Origin: Plantibacter sp. VKM Ac-2880
GTDB taxonomy: Bacteria > Actinomycetota > Actinomycetes > Actinomycetales > Microbacteriaceae
DNA: 64,000 bases
Assembly: GCF_015351235.1 (NCBI RefSeq)
Contig: NZ_JADKSJ010000001.1
Coordinates: forward strand, 372,001-436,000
Direction of reading: 5' to 3'
Both the position numbers and the translations under genes were made by a program. Within the stretch, counting starts at the first letter, position 1. Each line of letters begins with the position of its first letter. Of this stretch, positions 49,093 through 57,009 are shown piece after piece. Below the pieces are notes generated by a model. It saw only the letters and a program-made list of their open reading frames with translations, did not search any database and was not told the origin of the DNA.

Positions 49093-50131
49093 TCGCGAGG
49101 ATGACCTCGGTCTTCGCGTCGGCGTAGTCGTTCATGTCGTCCCACGACCGGCTCAGCAGCTCCCGTTTGGTGCGCTCGTACAGCGCGCGGTCGGCGGCGT
49201 CGGCGCGCAGGTGGTCGCGGAGGAGCAGGTACTCGTCGATCTCCGGAGCGCCCTGTTCGTAGAGGTGCACGTGGACGTCGCGCTCCGGCGTCCGGACCAT
49301 CCGATGGCGGGGCTCGCGGACGCGCAGCACGTAGCCTGCGGCCAGCAGCGGGTCGAGGTAGTCCTCCTCCGCCGTGATGTCCTCCACGGCGACCACGAGG
49401 TCGACGATCGGCTTCGCGGCGAGTCCGGGCACCGAGGTCGAGCCGATGTGCTCGATCGCGACCGCGCCGGCCCCCAGAGCGTCGAGGATGTGCTGCCGGT
49501 GCTTGCCGTACCGCTCGGGCCACCGCGGGTCGGCGTCGTGCAGTTCGACCCGGACCGGCTCGGGGCCACCGACGAGTTCGAGCGCCGTGACGTCCGGGCG
49601 GCGTGGGCGTCGGTGCAGACCCTCCTGGAGGGCGCGGATGTTCGCGCCGAGGACGCCGGAGGCCAGGAGTCCGGAGCCGAGCGGGCCCGACGGGTCGGTG
49701 CCGAGCGCGGGGAGGCGATGGAGGGCCGACCGGACCGGGCCACTCGCGTGCTCGAGCTGCCAGAGGAGCTCGGTCGCACCGGCGCCGGGGTGGTCCAGCT
49801 CGGCGGCCTTCGCGGCGTAGGCGGCGGCGCCCAGCGCGTGCGCGCCCATGTGCGCGACGCCGGCCGCCTGCCCGGCCGCCCACGCTGCGGCCTTCGCGGC
49901 GGGGGAGGTCACCACCTGCGAGGCCCGGTTGGCGACGAACCGTCGGCGGATCTCGCCGGCCACATCCAGCTCGCCGGCCGAGAAGGCCCGTGCCCGCGCG
50001 ATGGCGTCACGCGGACGGTCGTCGTCGGGCGCCTCCGCCTCGAAGAGTGGCAGGACCCGTTCGGCGCAATCGGCGGCCCAGGCGGCGACGAGGCGGCGGT
50101 CGGCTTCGGGGAGTGACTGCGGCGAGAGCAT
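49043..50131 (-). CDS. Fusion of an Imm-5-like helical domain and a GrpB-type nucleotidyltransferase domain
   Basis: Predicted 362-residue cytoplasmic protein. Residues 1-140 are helical and Ala-rich (RRLVAAWAADCAERVLPLFEAEAPDDDRPRDAIARARAFSAGELD ... AAWAAGQAAGVAHMGAHALGAAAYAAKA). This is the pattern of Imm-5-like putative immunity domains. Residues 185-345 match the GrpB/UPF0157 family: VELHDADPRWPERYGKHRQHIL, AIEHIGSTSVPGLAAKPIVDLVVAV and EYLLLRDHLRADAADRALYERTKREL, with the Gly-Ser of the nucleotidyltransferase fold. The ATG at 50131 starts the first domain. The role is unknown; the fusion is not one I recall as common. Confidence 0.78.
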   Translation of the reverse strand: MLSPQSLPEADRRLVAAWAADCAERVLPLFEAEAPDDDRPRDAIARARAFSAGELDVAGEIRRRFVANRASQVVTSPAAKAAAWAAGQAAGVAHMGAHALGAAAYAAKAAELDHPGAGATELLWQLEHASGPVRSALHRLPALGTDPSGPLGSGLLASGVLGANIRALQEGLHRRPRRPDVTALELVGGPEPVRVELHDADPRWPERYGKHRQHILDALGAGAVAIEHIGSTSVPGLAAKPIVDLVVAVEDITAEEDYLDPLLAAGYVLRVREPRHRMVRTPERDVHVHLYEQGAPEIDEYLLLRDHLRADAADRALYERTKRELLSRSWDDMNDYADAKTEVILAIKARARASRTGDAPAG

Positions 50132-50188
50132 GCTCCACCTTCGCACGCCGCCGCGGATTCCCGCCGGGTGTCGGGTTAGCGTAGACGG

Positions 50189-50773
50189 ATGGCCGCCCTG
50201 AACCTGCCCGTGATCTCCTGCAGCCTCGATCCGGCGAGTCGGAGCAGGACGCTCGCGTCGATGAGCAGCGGGCTGCTCCGCGAACAGGGCCATGAGTCGT
50301 CCGTCATCGATCTGGCCGAGCTGGAGCTGCCCGCCTTCGACAACGACCGGGTCTTCGACAGCCCCGTCTTCCGTCGGCTGCACGACGTCATCTCCGCCGC
50401 GGACGGTGTCGTCCTCGCGTTCCCGATCTACAACTGGGCTCCGGCGGCCACGGTGAAGTCACTCATCGAGGCGACGGGCGCGACCGGCGAGGACGGCAGG
50501 GTCGCCGCCTGGTTCGACAAGGTCGTGACCTTCGTCTGCGCCGCGGGCCTGCCGCACAGCTTCATGGCGACCGGCACGCTCGGGCAGTCGCTCATGCTCG
50601 ACTTCAAGTGCGTCATCAACCCGTACACCGCCTACCTGTCCGAGCGGGACTGGGAACAGCCCGAGGTGCTGCGGGTGGACCGCGCCGAGCGGCTCGCCAA
50701 GACGATGACCGTCCACGCGGAACTCTCGGGCCTCCTGGCCGCGCGGACGTACCGCTCCGTCTGGGAGGTGTGA
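50189..50773 (+). CDS. NADPH-dependent FMN reductase
   Basis: Predicted 194-residue flavodoxin-fold reductase. ISCSLDPASRSRTLA is the FMN phosphate loop near residue 10. VVLAFPIYNWAPAATVKSLIEATG contains the P-I-Y-N-W-x-P region that covers the flavin, and FVCAAGLPHSFMA follows. It could supply reduced FMN or reduce quinones or azo compounds. It is a single gene, divergent from the GrpB-fusion gene and convergent with the alcohol dehydrogenase-like gene. Confidence 0.88.
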   Translation: MAALNLPVISCSLDPASRSRTLASMSSGLLREQGHESSVIDLAELELPAFDNDRVFDSPVFRRLHDVISAADGVVLAFPIYNWAPAATVKSLIEATGATGEDGRVAAWFDKVVTFVCAAGLPHSFMATGTLGQSLMLDFKCVINPYTAYLSERDWEQPEVLRVDRAERLAKTMTVHAELSGLLAARTYRSVWEV

Positions 50774-50797
50774 GCCCGCGCGACGGAGCCGGACGTC

Positions 50798-51913
50798 TCA
50801 GAGGCGGACGACGAGCTTGCGCGCCGAGACACCGGCGCGGACGCGGTCGAGGGCGGGCTGGATCGCCTCGAGGCCCTCTCCGACCACCTCCGGCGCGGGT
50901 GCGCAGACGTGCCGGCCCGCGGCGAGTGCGCCCGGCAGATAGTCCTCCCAGAGCATCGGGCCGACCTCGTTGGTCATGAGCGAGCTTCCCCAGACGTAGC
51001 GGGCGGTGACACCGGCGCGGCGTGCGCGGAGCTGGAGGGAGACGTTCGCGGCCACCAGTCGGCTCATGGTGCGCACGAACGCGAGGCTCGGGCCGCCGCG
51101 ACGCGGCAGGGAACCGAAGGACACCGAGGGGCTGGCAAGCGCGACGCGTCGGGCGCCGGTCGCTGCGGCCACCCCGACCGACGGTTCCGCTGAGCCGGTG
51201 CCGACGGCCAGGACGCCGGCGACGTCCGAGCCGGCCAGAGCATCGATGAGGTCGGCCACGACGGTCGGGCTGCGGTAGTCGAGGACGATCTCGGCCCCGA
51301 GGGCGCGCATCCGGTCGTGGTTGTGGGGTGACGCAGTCGTGGCGACGCGATGGCCGGAGGCGACGGCGAGCTGGATGGCGTTGCTCCCGACGCTCGTGGC
51401 GCCTCCCCACACGACGACGGTCGTCCCCGTCGGGAGGGGGTGCTCGGAGGGGTGGGGGAGCGCCAGGTGGTCGGCCTGGAAGAGGGCGGTCGCTGCGGTG
51501 GAGATCGCGAGTGGGAGGACGACGGCGTCCTCGTCGCGGAGGTCCGCCGGGATGGGGGCTGCGAGGTCGGCCCGGACGACGGTGTACTGCTGGAACCCGC
51601 CCTCGGCCTCGTGGCGTCGGCCTCGTTCCATGCCGACGGCGTAGGCGACGACCCGATCGCCGACCGCGAAGCGGTGGACGCCCTGCCCGACGGCGACGAC
51701 CTCGCCGGCGACGTCCTCGCCGAGCACGGCGGGGCTGGGGAGCCAGCGGTACATGAGGTTCCCGGTCCACTGCTTCACCTCGTCGAGCGGGTTCACGGCG
51801 ACCGCGCGGTTCCGGAGGAGGACCTCTCCCGGGCCGGGCTCGTGCATCGCGGCGGGACCGACGACGAGGTCTGCGCGGTGTGCTGGCAGCCAGGCTGCGG
51901 TGTTCGTCGACAT
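50798..51913 (-). CDS. Zinc-independent alcohol dehydrogenase-like protein (quinone oxidoreductase type)
   Basis: Predicted 371-residue MDR-superfamily oxidoreductase. The N-terminal GroES-like domain has GPGEVLLRNRAVAVNPLDEVKQW and VLGEDVAGEVVAVGQGVHRFAVGDRVV. The nucleotide motif is VVVWGGATSVGSNAIQLAVASGHRVA near residue 170. The Cys cluster of zinc-dependent dehydrogenases is absent, so it resembles enoyl or quinone reductases similar to fungal trans-acting ER proteins. GGAG precedes the ATG at 51913. It is divergent from a TetR gene with two operator-like sites between them. Confidence 0.87.
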   Translation of the reverse strand: MSTNTAAWLPAHRADLVVGPAAMHEPGPGEVLLRNRAVAVNPLDEVKQWTGNLMYRWLPSPAVLGEDVAGEVVAVGQGVHRFAVGDRVVAYAVGMERGRRHEAEGGFQQYTVVRADLAAPIPADLRDEDAVVLPLAISTAATALFQADHLALPHPSEHPLPTGTTVVVWGGATSVGSNAIQLAVASGHRVATTASPHNHDRMRALGAEIVLDYRSPTVVADLIDALAGSDVAGVLAVGTGSAEPSVGVAAATGARRVALASPSVSFGSLPRRGGPSLAFVRTMSRLVAANVSLQLRARRAGVTARYVWGSSLMTNEVGPMLWEDYLPGALAAGRHVCAPAPEVVGEGLEAIQPALDRVRAGVSARKLVVRL

Positions 51914-51951
51914 GCGGACTCCAAGGATCGGGACGACGGGCATCCGGTTGA

Positions 51952-51996
51952 TGACACGACGTGCCATCACTGTACACCTGACGACACGTCGTGTCA
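51952..51996. promoter_or_regulatory. Two TetR-type operators between divergent genes
   Basis: TGACACGACGTGCCA (51952-51966) and CGACACGTCGTGTCA (51982-51996) each fit the palindrome TGACACG-N-CGTGTCA. They lie 30 bases apart, centre to centre (three helical turns). The outer arms also form a perfect 13-base inverted repeat. They lie within the promoters of both the oxidoreductase and the TetR gene, so the TetR protein probably represses both. Confidence 0.75.
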
Positions 51997-52013
51997 TCCG
52001 CTAGCCTGATCGC

Positions 52014-52580
52014 ATGGCACGCTGGGCACCCGATGCGGCTCTCCGACTCGAGAGCGCCGCGATGGAGCTCTTCGCCGAGCGCGGCTTCGCGGCGACGACG
52101 GTCCCCGAGATCGCCGAAGCCGCCGGCCTCACGACGCGCACCTTCTTCCGGCACTTCGCCGACAAACGCGACGTCCTCTTCCTCCGCGAACGGGAGCTGC
52201 CGGCGGTCGTCGGTCGGCTGGTCGCGATGGCGCCGCCGGGGCTCGACCCGCTCGCGCTCGTGATGACGGGCCTCGAGACGGTCGCGGCCGGTGAGTTGCA
52301 ACGCTGGCGGGACGACATCGCCGCCCGTCGGACGATCATCCGCTCGGAACCGCAGCTGCGCGAGCGGGAACGGTTGAAGTCCGCCGTGCTCTCCGACGCC
52401 ATGCGCGACGCCCTGGTGGCGAGCGGGGTCACCCCGGCCGACGCGGCGCTCGCCGCATCCATCGGCTCCGCCCTCTTCGACGCCGCCCTCGAGCAGTGGT
52501 TGGCCGGCCCGGACGACGTGCTCCTCATCGACGTCCTCCGCACGATGCGCGAGCGCCTCGGGGAGCTGGCCGGGCGCTAG
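52014..52580 (+). CDS. TetR/AcrR family transcriptional regulator
   Basis: Predicted 188-residue repressor. The DNA-binding domain reads LESAAMELFAERGFAATTVPEIAEAAGLTTRTFFRHFADKRDVLF (about residues 8-52), very typical TetR. The helical ligand domain follows. It starts 17 bases after the second palindromic operator, a classical auto-repression layout. The divergent oxidoreductase gene is the probable target. Its stop overlaps the end of the convergent small membrane-protein gene by 4 bases. Confidence 0.92.
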   Translation: MARWAPDAALRLESAAMELFAERGFAATTVPEIAEAAGLTTRTFFRHFADKRDVLFLRERELPAVVGRLVAMAPPGLDPLALVMTGLETVAAGELQRWRDDIAARRTIIRSEPQLRERERLKSAVLSDAMRDALVASGVTPADAALAASIGSALFDAALEQWLAGPDDVLLIDVLRTMRERLGELAGR

Positions 52581-52867
52581 GGCACGTCCCAGCCGCTTGC
52601 CTGTTTCGCCCGGAGCCCCACCTGCCACAGGATGAACGCGGTCACGCTGCACACCGCGAGCACGGCGCCGATCACCAGGGCGGCGGTACCGGTCGAGGCG
52701 AGCCACTCGTGGTGGGTGATCCAGCTGGGATCGTCCTGTGGGAAGTCGAGGAACGACGCGTAGGTCGAGATGCTCACGACGCCCGCCGCGAGGCACGCCG
52801 CACTCAGTGCGGAGGTGCTCCAGGACAGCGCCAACCAGGCTCGAGAGCGTGCTGAGGTGCTCTTCAT
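52577..52867 (-). CDS. Small membrane protein with two helices
   Basis: Predicted 96-residue protein. A first hydrophobic stretch (WLALSWSTSALSAACLAAGVVSIS, about residues 9-32) and a second (TGTAALVIGAVLAVCSVTAFILWQVGL, about 60-86) flank an acidic loop (DFPQDDPSWITHHEW). The ATG at 52867 follows the lipoprotein gene's stop by 11 bases, so both are co-transcribed leftward. Function unknown. Confidence 0.7.
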   Translation of the reverse strand: MKSTSARSRAWLALSWSTSALSAACLAAGVVSISTYASFLDFPQDDPSWITHHEWLASTGTAALVIGAVLAVCSVTAFILWQVGLRAKQASGWDVP

Positions 52868-52878
52868 CGCGCTGCCGC

Positions 52879-54024
52879 TCACTCGTGGCGGCCGACGCCG
52901 GGGCAGGCGGGTGCCTGAGCCAGCCACCAGGCGGCGATCGCCTGGTCGGCCTCGCTGGGGTCGCGTGGTGGATCCAGCTCGTCGTCTGCGCTCCCGCACG
53001 GCTGGGCCGTGAAGCCGGCGATCCGCGGATTGTCGGCGCTCATCGAGAACGAGATCGCCGTCGCCGAGGTGTTTGCGAGCGTCGTCACCTGCTGGTAGGC
53101 CGCCCACTGCGGACTCGCCTGCAGCTCCGCGAGCGGCACTCCTCCGAGTCGCGTGTCCTCGGGGAACGCCACCGCGAGGAGGAGCTCGTCGGGCCGGTCG
53201 AGGCCGCGATCGTGCTGCTCCGCGTACCAGTCGATGCCGGCCACCGAGCCGCCGAGGGGTGCGAGGACGGCGGTCGTCCCCTCGATCGCCGCGATGGTCT
53301 CCAGCACGGATGCCGGCACCGGCAGGCCCCAGGCCAGGACGTGCACGCCGGCGGATCCGGGGTCGGGGTTGGACAACACGAGCGAGGTCTCCGCCGATGC
53401 CAGCGGCTTCGGGAGCTCTGCCTGGAATCCGCCCACGAGTCGCGCGGCATCCGTCGGCGTCAGCGGGTCCGCGTACCGGAACAGGACCTTGAGTTCGGAC
53501 GATGCCGGCCGGTTCTCTCGGGCGGAGAACGCGATGAGCTCGACCTCGACGGATGCGACCCGGACCGCATCGACCTCTGCCGGATCCGTGTCGGCCGCCC
53601 AGTCGCGCCAGGCCGTCACGGTCGCATCGATCGTCTTCCGCGGCGCACCGGTGTCGAATGTGACCGAACCACCTGCGGTGTCCTCCACGATGACCTCGCC
53701 GGATTCCTTGCCGTCGGTCGCCTGGGCAGCCGCCGTCGCGACGTCGCTGTAGGACTCGGGCGGAGCGCCGTCGGCCATCTCGACGGTGATCCTGGCGTTG
53801 TAGTACGTCTCGAGCCCGCCGCCGTTCGACGCCTCGACCGTTCCGCTGACGTCCGCGACATCGGGCAGGTCCTCGACGGCCTCGACGATCGACGCCCGCG
53901 CCGTGTCCGCGCCGGCGCTCGAACCGCACCCGGTGAGCAGGACCGCGGCTGTGACTGCGCCGAGTCCGATGGCGATCGCCCGGCGTGTGTTCCGGCGCGC
54001 GCGCGTGCCTCGTGATTCCCCCAT
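52879..54024 (-). CDS. Putative lipoprotein of unknown function
   Basis: Predicted 381-residue exported lipoprotein. A basic N-terminus with twin Arg (RRNTRRAIAIG) leads into a hydrophobic stretch and the lipobox LLTGC (Cys at residue 33), then GSSAG. The mature part has repeated beta-alpha segments (ARASIVEAVEDLPDVADVSGTVEASNGGGLETYYNARITVEMAD and later ASVEVELIAFSARENRPASSELKVLFRYADPLTPTDAARL). This suggests two or three related domains each with an edge strand. No enzyme motif is seen. It pairs with the small membrane protein downstream. Confidence 0.78.
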   Translation of the reverse strand: MGESRGTRARRNTRRAIAIGLGAVTAAVLLTGCGSSAGADTARASIVEAVEDLPDVADVSGTVEASNGGGLETYYNARITVEMADGAPPESYSDVATAAAQATDGKESGEVIVEDTAGGSVTFDTGAPRKTIDATVTAWRDWAADTDPAEVDAVRVASVEVELIAFSARENRPASSELKVLFRYADPLTPTDAARLVGGFQAELPKPLASAETSLVLSNPDPGSAGVHVLAWGLPVPASVLETIAAIEGTTAVLAPLGGSVAGIDWYAEQHDRGLDRPDELLLAVAFPEDTRLGGVPLAELQASPQWAAYQQVTTLANTSATAISFSMSADNPRIAGFTAQPCGSADDELDPPRDPSEADQAIAAWWLAQAPACPGVGRHE

Positions 54025-54102
54025 GCAGGGAGGGTAGCGCGGGCCGCGCTATCGTCCCGCCGCCGCTGACGGTCTGAGGTGAGTGGTCACGGAGTCGACC
54101 GC

Positions 54103-54378
54103 TCAGTCGCCGCCGCCGCCGCCACCCCCGTCTCCGCCGCCCCCGGAGTCGCCGCCGCCGCCTCCGTCCCAGCCGCCGGAGTCGTGCCCACTGCCGTGGT
54201 GCCCGCCGCCGTGGTGGTTGTCACCATCCACGATGTACGGTCCTCCGGCATCCGAAGACGATCCTCCCCGACGCTTCGATGCGGGAGGACGCCTCCGTCT
54301 GGCCTGGACGGTGATCGTGAAGATGATGACCGCGACGGCCGCGACGACGACGAGTGTGGCGACACCGGTGCTGTTCAT
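54103..54378 (-). CDS. Small membrane protein with Gly/His/Asp-rich tail
   Basis: Predicted 91-residue protein. An N-terminal hydrophobic stretch (GVATLVVVAAVAVIIFTITVQ, residues 5-25) is followed by a basic patch (RRRRPPASKRRGG) and a low-complexity tail of Gly, His, Asp and Ser (NHHGGGHHGSGHDSGGW..., ending in a Gly-only run and Asp). Such tails may bind metal or be disordered. The coding call rests on codon pattern and a plausible membrane anchor; the repetitive tail makes the 3' end less certain. Confidence 0.6.
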   Translation of the reverse strand: MNSTGVATLVVVAAVAVIIFTITVQARRRRPPASKRRGGSSSDAGGPYIVDGDNHHGGGHHGSGHDSGGWDGGGGGDSGGGGDGGGGGGGD

Positions 54379-54430
54379 GGCTCGACCGTAGCGATGTCCG
54401 ACGCTTGTCGCATCACCCGCGGGTCGAACC

Positions 54431-55477
54431 TCAGCGCCTCGGGATCGTGGAGCCGCGGAGGACGAGTCGGCCCGGCAGGTACTCGACACCCTGTGCGACC
54501 TCCGTGCCCTCGATCGCCTCGAAGATGCGCGTGGCGGCGAGTCGGCCGAGCTGTTGCAGGTTGGCATCGATCGACGACAGTTCCGGGCGAGAGTTGGTCG
54601 CCAGGATCTCCCAGTTGTCGAAGCTGACGACCGCCACGTCGGAGGGGACATCGCGCCCGAGGTCGCGGACGGTGTCGAGGACGCCGCGCGCGATCTGGTC
54701 GGATCCGGCCACGATGCCGTCGATCTCGGGGTGCTGGGCGAGGAGCATGGCCGCGGCATCACGGCCCCAGTGTTCGGTCCACTCCGAGAACATCGGGGTG
54801 CCGATGAGCTCCAGGCCCGCGGCAGCGAGGGCGTGCTGCACTCCTGCCACGCGGTCTCTGGCTGCGGCGTATTGCGGCTCGCCGGTGATCATCGCGATGC
54901 GGGACCGCCCGCAGGCGATCAGATGCTCGACGGCGAGCCGACCGCCGTCGCGGTTGTCGGGCGTGATCGAGACGTCGGTCGGGTCGTCGGACGGCGCGTA
55001 GGCGTACACGACCGGAACGGGCAGCTTGTGACCGAGCGACGGCCGCGGGTCGGTCGTCCGGCCCACGACGATGATGCCGTCGACGCGCCGGGTGAGGAGG
55101 GCGTTCAGGTGGTGCTGTTCGCGGATCGCGTCCCCGCGCGCGTCGCAGAGGAACACGTTCACCTGTCCGGCGCCGAACGCGTCCTCGGCGCCCATGAGGA
55201 TCGGGATCACGAAGCGACCCTCGAGGTCGCTCGTGAGGAGGCCGACGGTGCCGGTGCGGCCGTTGATGAGGCTCCTGGCGAGTTCGTTGGGGGTGAAGGA
55301 CACGGTCTTCGCGGCGTCGAGCACGCGCTGGCGGGTCTTGGGTGCGACCTCGCTGCGTCCGTTGATGGCCTTCGAGGCCGTCGCGATCGAGACACCGGCG
55401 ATGCGGGCGACGTCTCCGAGCGTCGCCGCCCTGCCGCTCGTGGCCCCGCCTGCGGCCATGGCGTCTGCATCGGTCAT
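54431..55477 (-). CDS. LacI family transcriptional regulator
   Basis: Predicted 348-residue repressor. The helix-turn-helix and hinge are clear: ATLGDVARIAGVSIATASKAINGRSEVAPKTRQRVLDAAKTVSFTPNELARSLINGRTGTVGLL. The periplasmic-binding-protein-like effector domain follows (DGIIVVGRTT, DNRDGGRLAVEHLIACGRSRIAMITG, DGIVAGSDQIARGVLDTVRDLGRDVPSDVAVVSFDNWEI). It is divergent from the sugar ABC transporter/GH127 operon and probably represses it until an arabinose-containing sugar is present. The operator-like GGAAACGTTACC lies about 20 bases upstream of its start. Confidence 0.93.
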   Translation of the reverse strand: MTDADAMAAGGATSGRAATLGDVARIAGVSIATASKAINGRSEVAPKTRQRVLDAAKTVSFTPNELARSLINGRTGTVGLLTSDLEGRFVIPILMGAEDAFGAGQVNVFLCDARGDAIREQHHLNALLTRRVDGIIVVGRTTDPRPSLGHKLPVPVVYAYAPSDDPTDVSITPDNRDGGRLAVEHLIACGRSRIAMITGEPQYAAARDRVAGVQHALAAAGLELIGTPMFSEWTEHWGRDAAAMLLAQHPEIDGIVAGSDQIARGVLDTVRDLGRDVPSDVAVVSFDNWEILATNSRPELSSIDANLQQLGRLAATRIFEAIEGTEVAQGVEYLPGRLVLRGSTIPRR

Positions 55478-55497
55478 GACGCCCCCCTTCTCGTTCC

Positions 55498-55509
55498 GGA
55501 AACGTTACC
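55498..55509. promoter_or_regulatory. LacI-type operator candidate
   Basis: GGAAACGTTACC is a near-palindrome around a central CG, the usual form of LacI-family sites. It lies between the LacI start and the -35 of the rightward operon, where it could control both genes. Confidence 0.45.
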
Positions 55510-55520
55510 GGATCCCACTC

Positions 55521-55580
55521 TTGACGCTACCGTGATCCCAGGCTAGCTTTACCGAAAGGCGTTTCGACAGTTTCGAAACT
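55521..55580 (+). promoter_or_regulatory. Promoter and second operator candidate of the sugar ABC/GH127 operon
   Basis: TTGACG (55521-55526) and TAGCTT (55544-55549) are separated by 17 bases. Just downstream, TTTCGACAGTTTCGAAA (55562-55578) contains the perfect palindrome AGTTTCGAAACT (55569-55580). A 14-of-17 match to it occurs in reverse orientation at 60945-60961 before the secreted glycosidase gene. It is a plausible roadblock operator for the divergent LacI protein. Confidence 0.55.
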
Positions 55581-55637
55581 TCCCCCCGCACCGCCGGGCC
55601 CGACCGGTCCGCTCAACGACGAGTCAGAGGAGTCACC

Positions 55638-56933
55638 ATGCGCAGCACGCACATCAGACGGATGCAGCGGGTCGGAGGAGTGGTCGCCGCCGGCGCCCTC
55701 CTCGTCGGCCTCGCCGCCTGTTCCTCCGGCGGCGGCGGGAGCTCGCCGCTCGCCAGCGCCGGCCCCGAGGGCGTCGACGACGGTTCCGAGCTCACGCTCT
55801 GGACCCGCGCGCCACTCGAGAAGCAGGCCAAGCTCCTCGTCGAGGCCTACAACGCCTCGCACGAGAACCAGGTCAAGCTCACCGTCGTCCCGAACGACGA
55901 CTACGTCGCGAAGGTCGGCGCGGCAGCGGGTTCCGACAGCCTCCCCGACCTGTTCGCCGCCGACATCGTCTACGTCCCCAACTGGGTCGAGCAGGGCCTC
56001 TTCCAGGACCTCACCGCCAACATCGACGGACTCGACTTCAAGGACGAGATCAACCAGGGCCACCTGGCCGCCGGTACCTCCGACGACAAGGAGCACGTCC
56101 TCCCGTTCGTGCTCGACCTCTCGATGCTCTTCTGGAACAAGGAGCTGTACAAGGAGGCCGGCCTCGACCCCGAGCAGGGCCCGACGACCCTCGCCGAGTT
56201 CGCCGAGGACGCCAAGGCCGTGCAGGCGCTCAACAAGCCCGACACCTACGGCACCGCCACCGGCCTCAACTGCGGCGGCTGCCTCGTGTTCACCTGGTTC
56301 CCGAGCGTCTGGGCCGACGGCGAGCAGGTCATGAACGAGGACGGCACCGAGTCGCTCCTCGCCGAGGACGGCGCCAAGGAGGTCTACAGCACGTGGGCCG
56401 ACCTGTGGAAGTCGGGCGCGGTGCTCCCCTCCTCGAAGGACGAGGCCGGGCCCACCTGGACCGCGGGCTTCACCGAGGGCAAGGTCGGCGTCATGCCGTA
56501 CCCGGCGACCCTGTTGTCCTCCACCCCGTTCGACGTCGGCGTGTCCGGCATCCCCGGCCCGAAGGGCGGCGACTCGACCTTCGTCGGCGGCGACGGCATC
56601 GGCGTCTCGAAGGACAGCGAGAAGGCCGCGCAGTCGTGGAACTTCCTCAGCTGGCTGATGTCCGAGGACGCCCAGGTCGATGTCCTCGCGAAGAACAACG
56701 ACGTCGTCTCCCGCTCGGACCTCGCGAACAACGAGTACTCGAGCAAGGACCCGCGACTGGTCACGATCAACGAGGTCGCCTCGAAGGGTGACACCCCGTA
56801 CTCGCTGAACTTCCAGGAGGCCTTCAACTCGCCGACCAGCCCCTGGCTGACGCTCGTGCGGAACGCGGTCCTCGAAGGCACCGACACGGTCGACGCCGAC
56901 AGCGACGCGATCACGGACGTGCTCTCGCAGTAG
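55638..56933 (+). CDS. ABC transporter sugar-binding lipoprotein, family 1
   Basis: Predicted 431-residue extracytoplasmic binding protein. The lipobox VGLAAC places the lipidated Cys at residue 28, followed by a Ser/Gly linker. Family 1 features include ELTLWTRAPLEKQAKLLVEAYNAS, MLFWNKELYKEAGLDPEQGPTTLAEFAEDAKA and AAQSWNFLSWLMSEDAQVDVLAKNNDVVSRSDL. It heads a rightward operon with two permeases and GH127, so an oligosaccharide carrying beta-L-arabinofuranose is the likely ligand. No ATPase gene is present; a shared MsiK-type ATPase encoded elsewhere is expected, as is common in Actinobacteria. Confidence 0.93.
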   Translation: MRSTHIRRMQRVGGVVAAGALLVGLAACSSGGGGSSPLASAGPEGVDDGSELTLWTRAPLEKQAKLLVEAYNASHENQVKLTVVPNDDYVAKVGAAAGSDSLPDLFAADIVYVPNWVEQGLFQDLTANIDGLDFKDEINQGHLAAGTSDDKEHVLPFVLDLSMLFWNKELYKEAGLDPEQGPTTLAEFAEDAKAVQALNKPDTYGTATGLNCGGCLVFTWFPSVWADGEQVMNEDGTESLLAEDGAKEVYSTWADLWKSGAVLPSSKDEAGPTWTAGFTEGKVGVMPYPATLLSSTPFDVGVSGIPGPKGGDSTFVGGDGIGVSKDSEKAAQSWNFLSWLMSEDAQVDVLAKNNDVVSRSDLANNEYSSKDPRLVTINEVASKGDTPYSLNFQEAFNSPTSPWLTLVRNAVLEGTDTVDADSDAITDVLSQ

Positions 56934-57009
56934 TCCGACCCGCGGGTGCGCCGTCGCATCCCCCGCTGTGACGGCGCACCCGCACCCACCCGCTTCGAAA
57001 GGTCCACCC

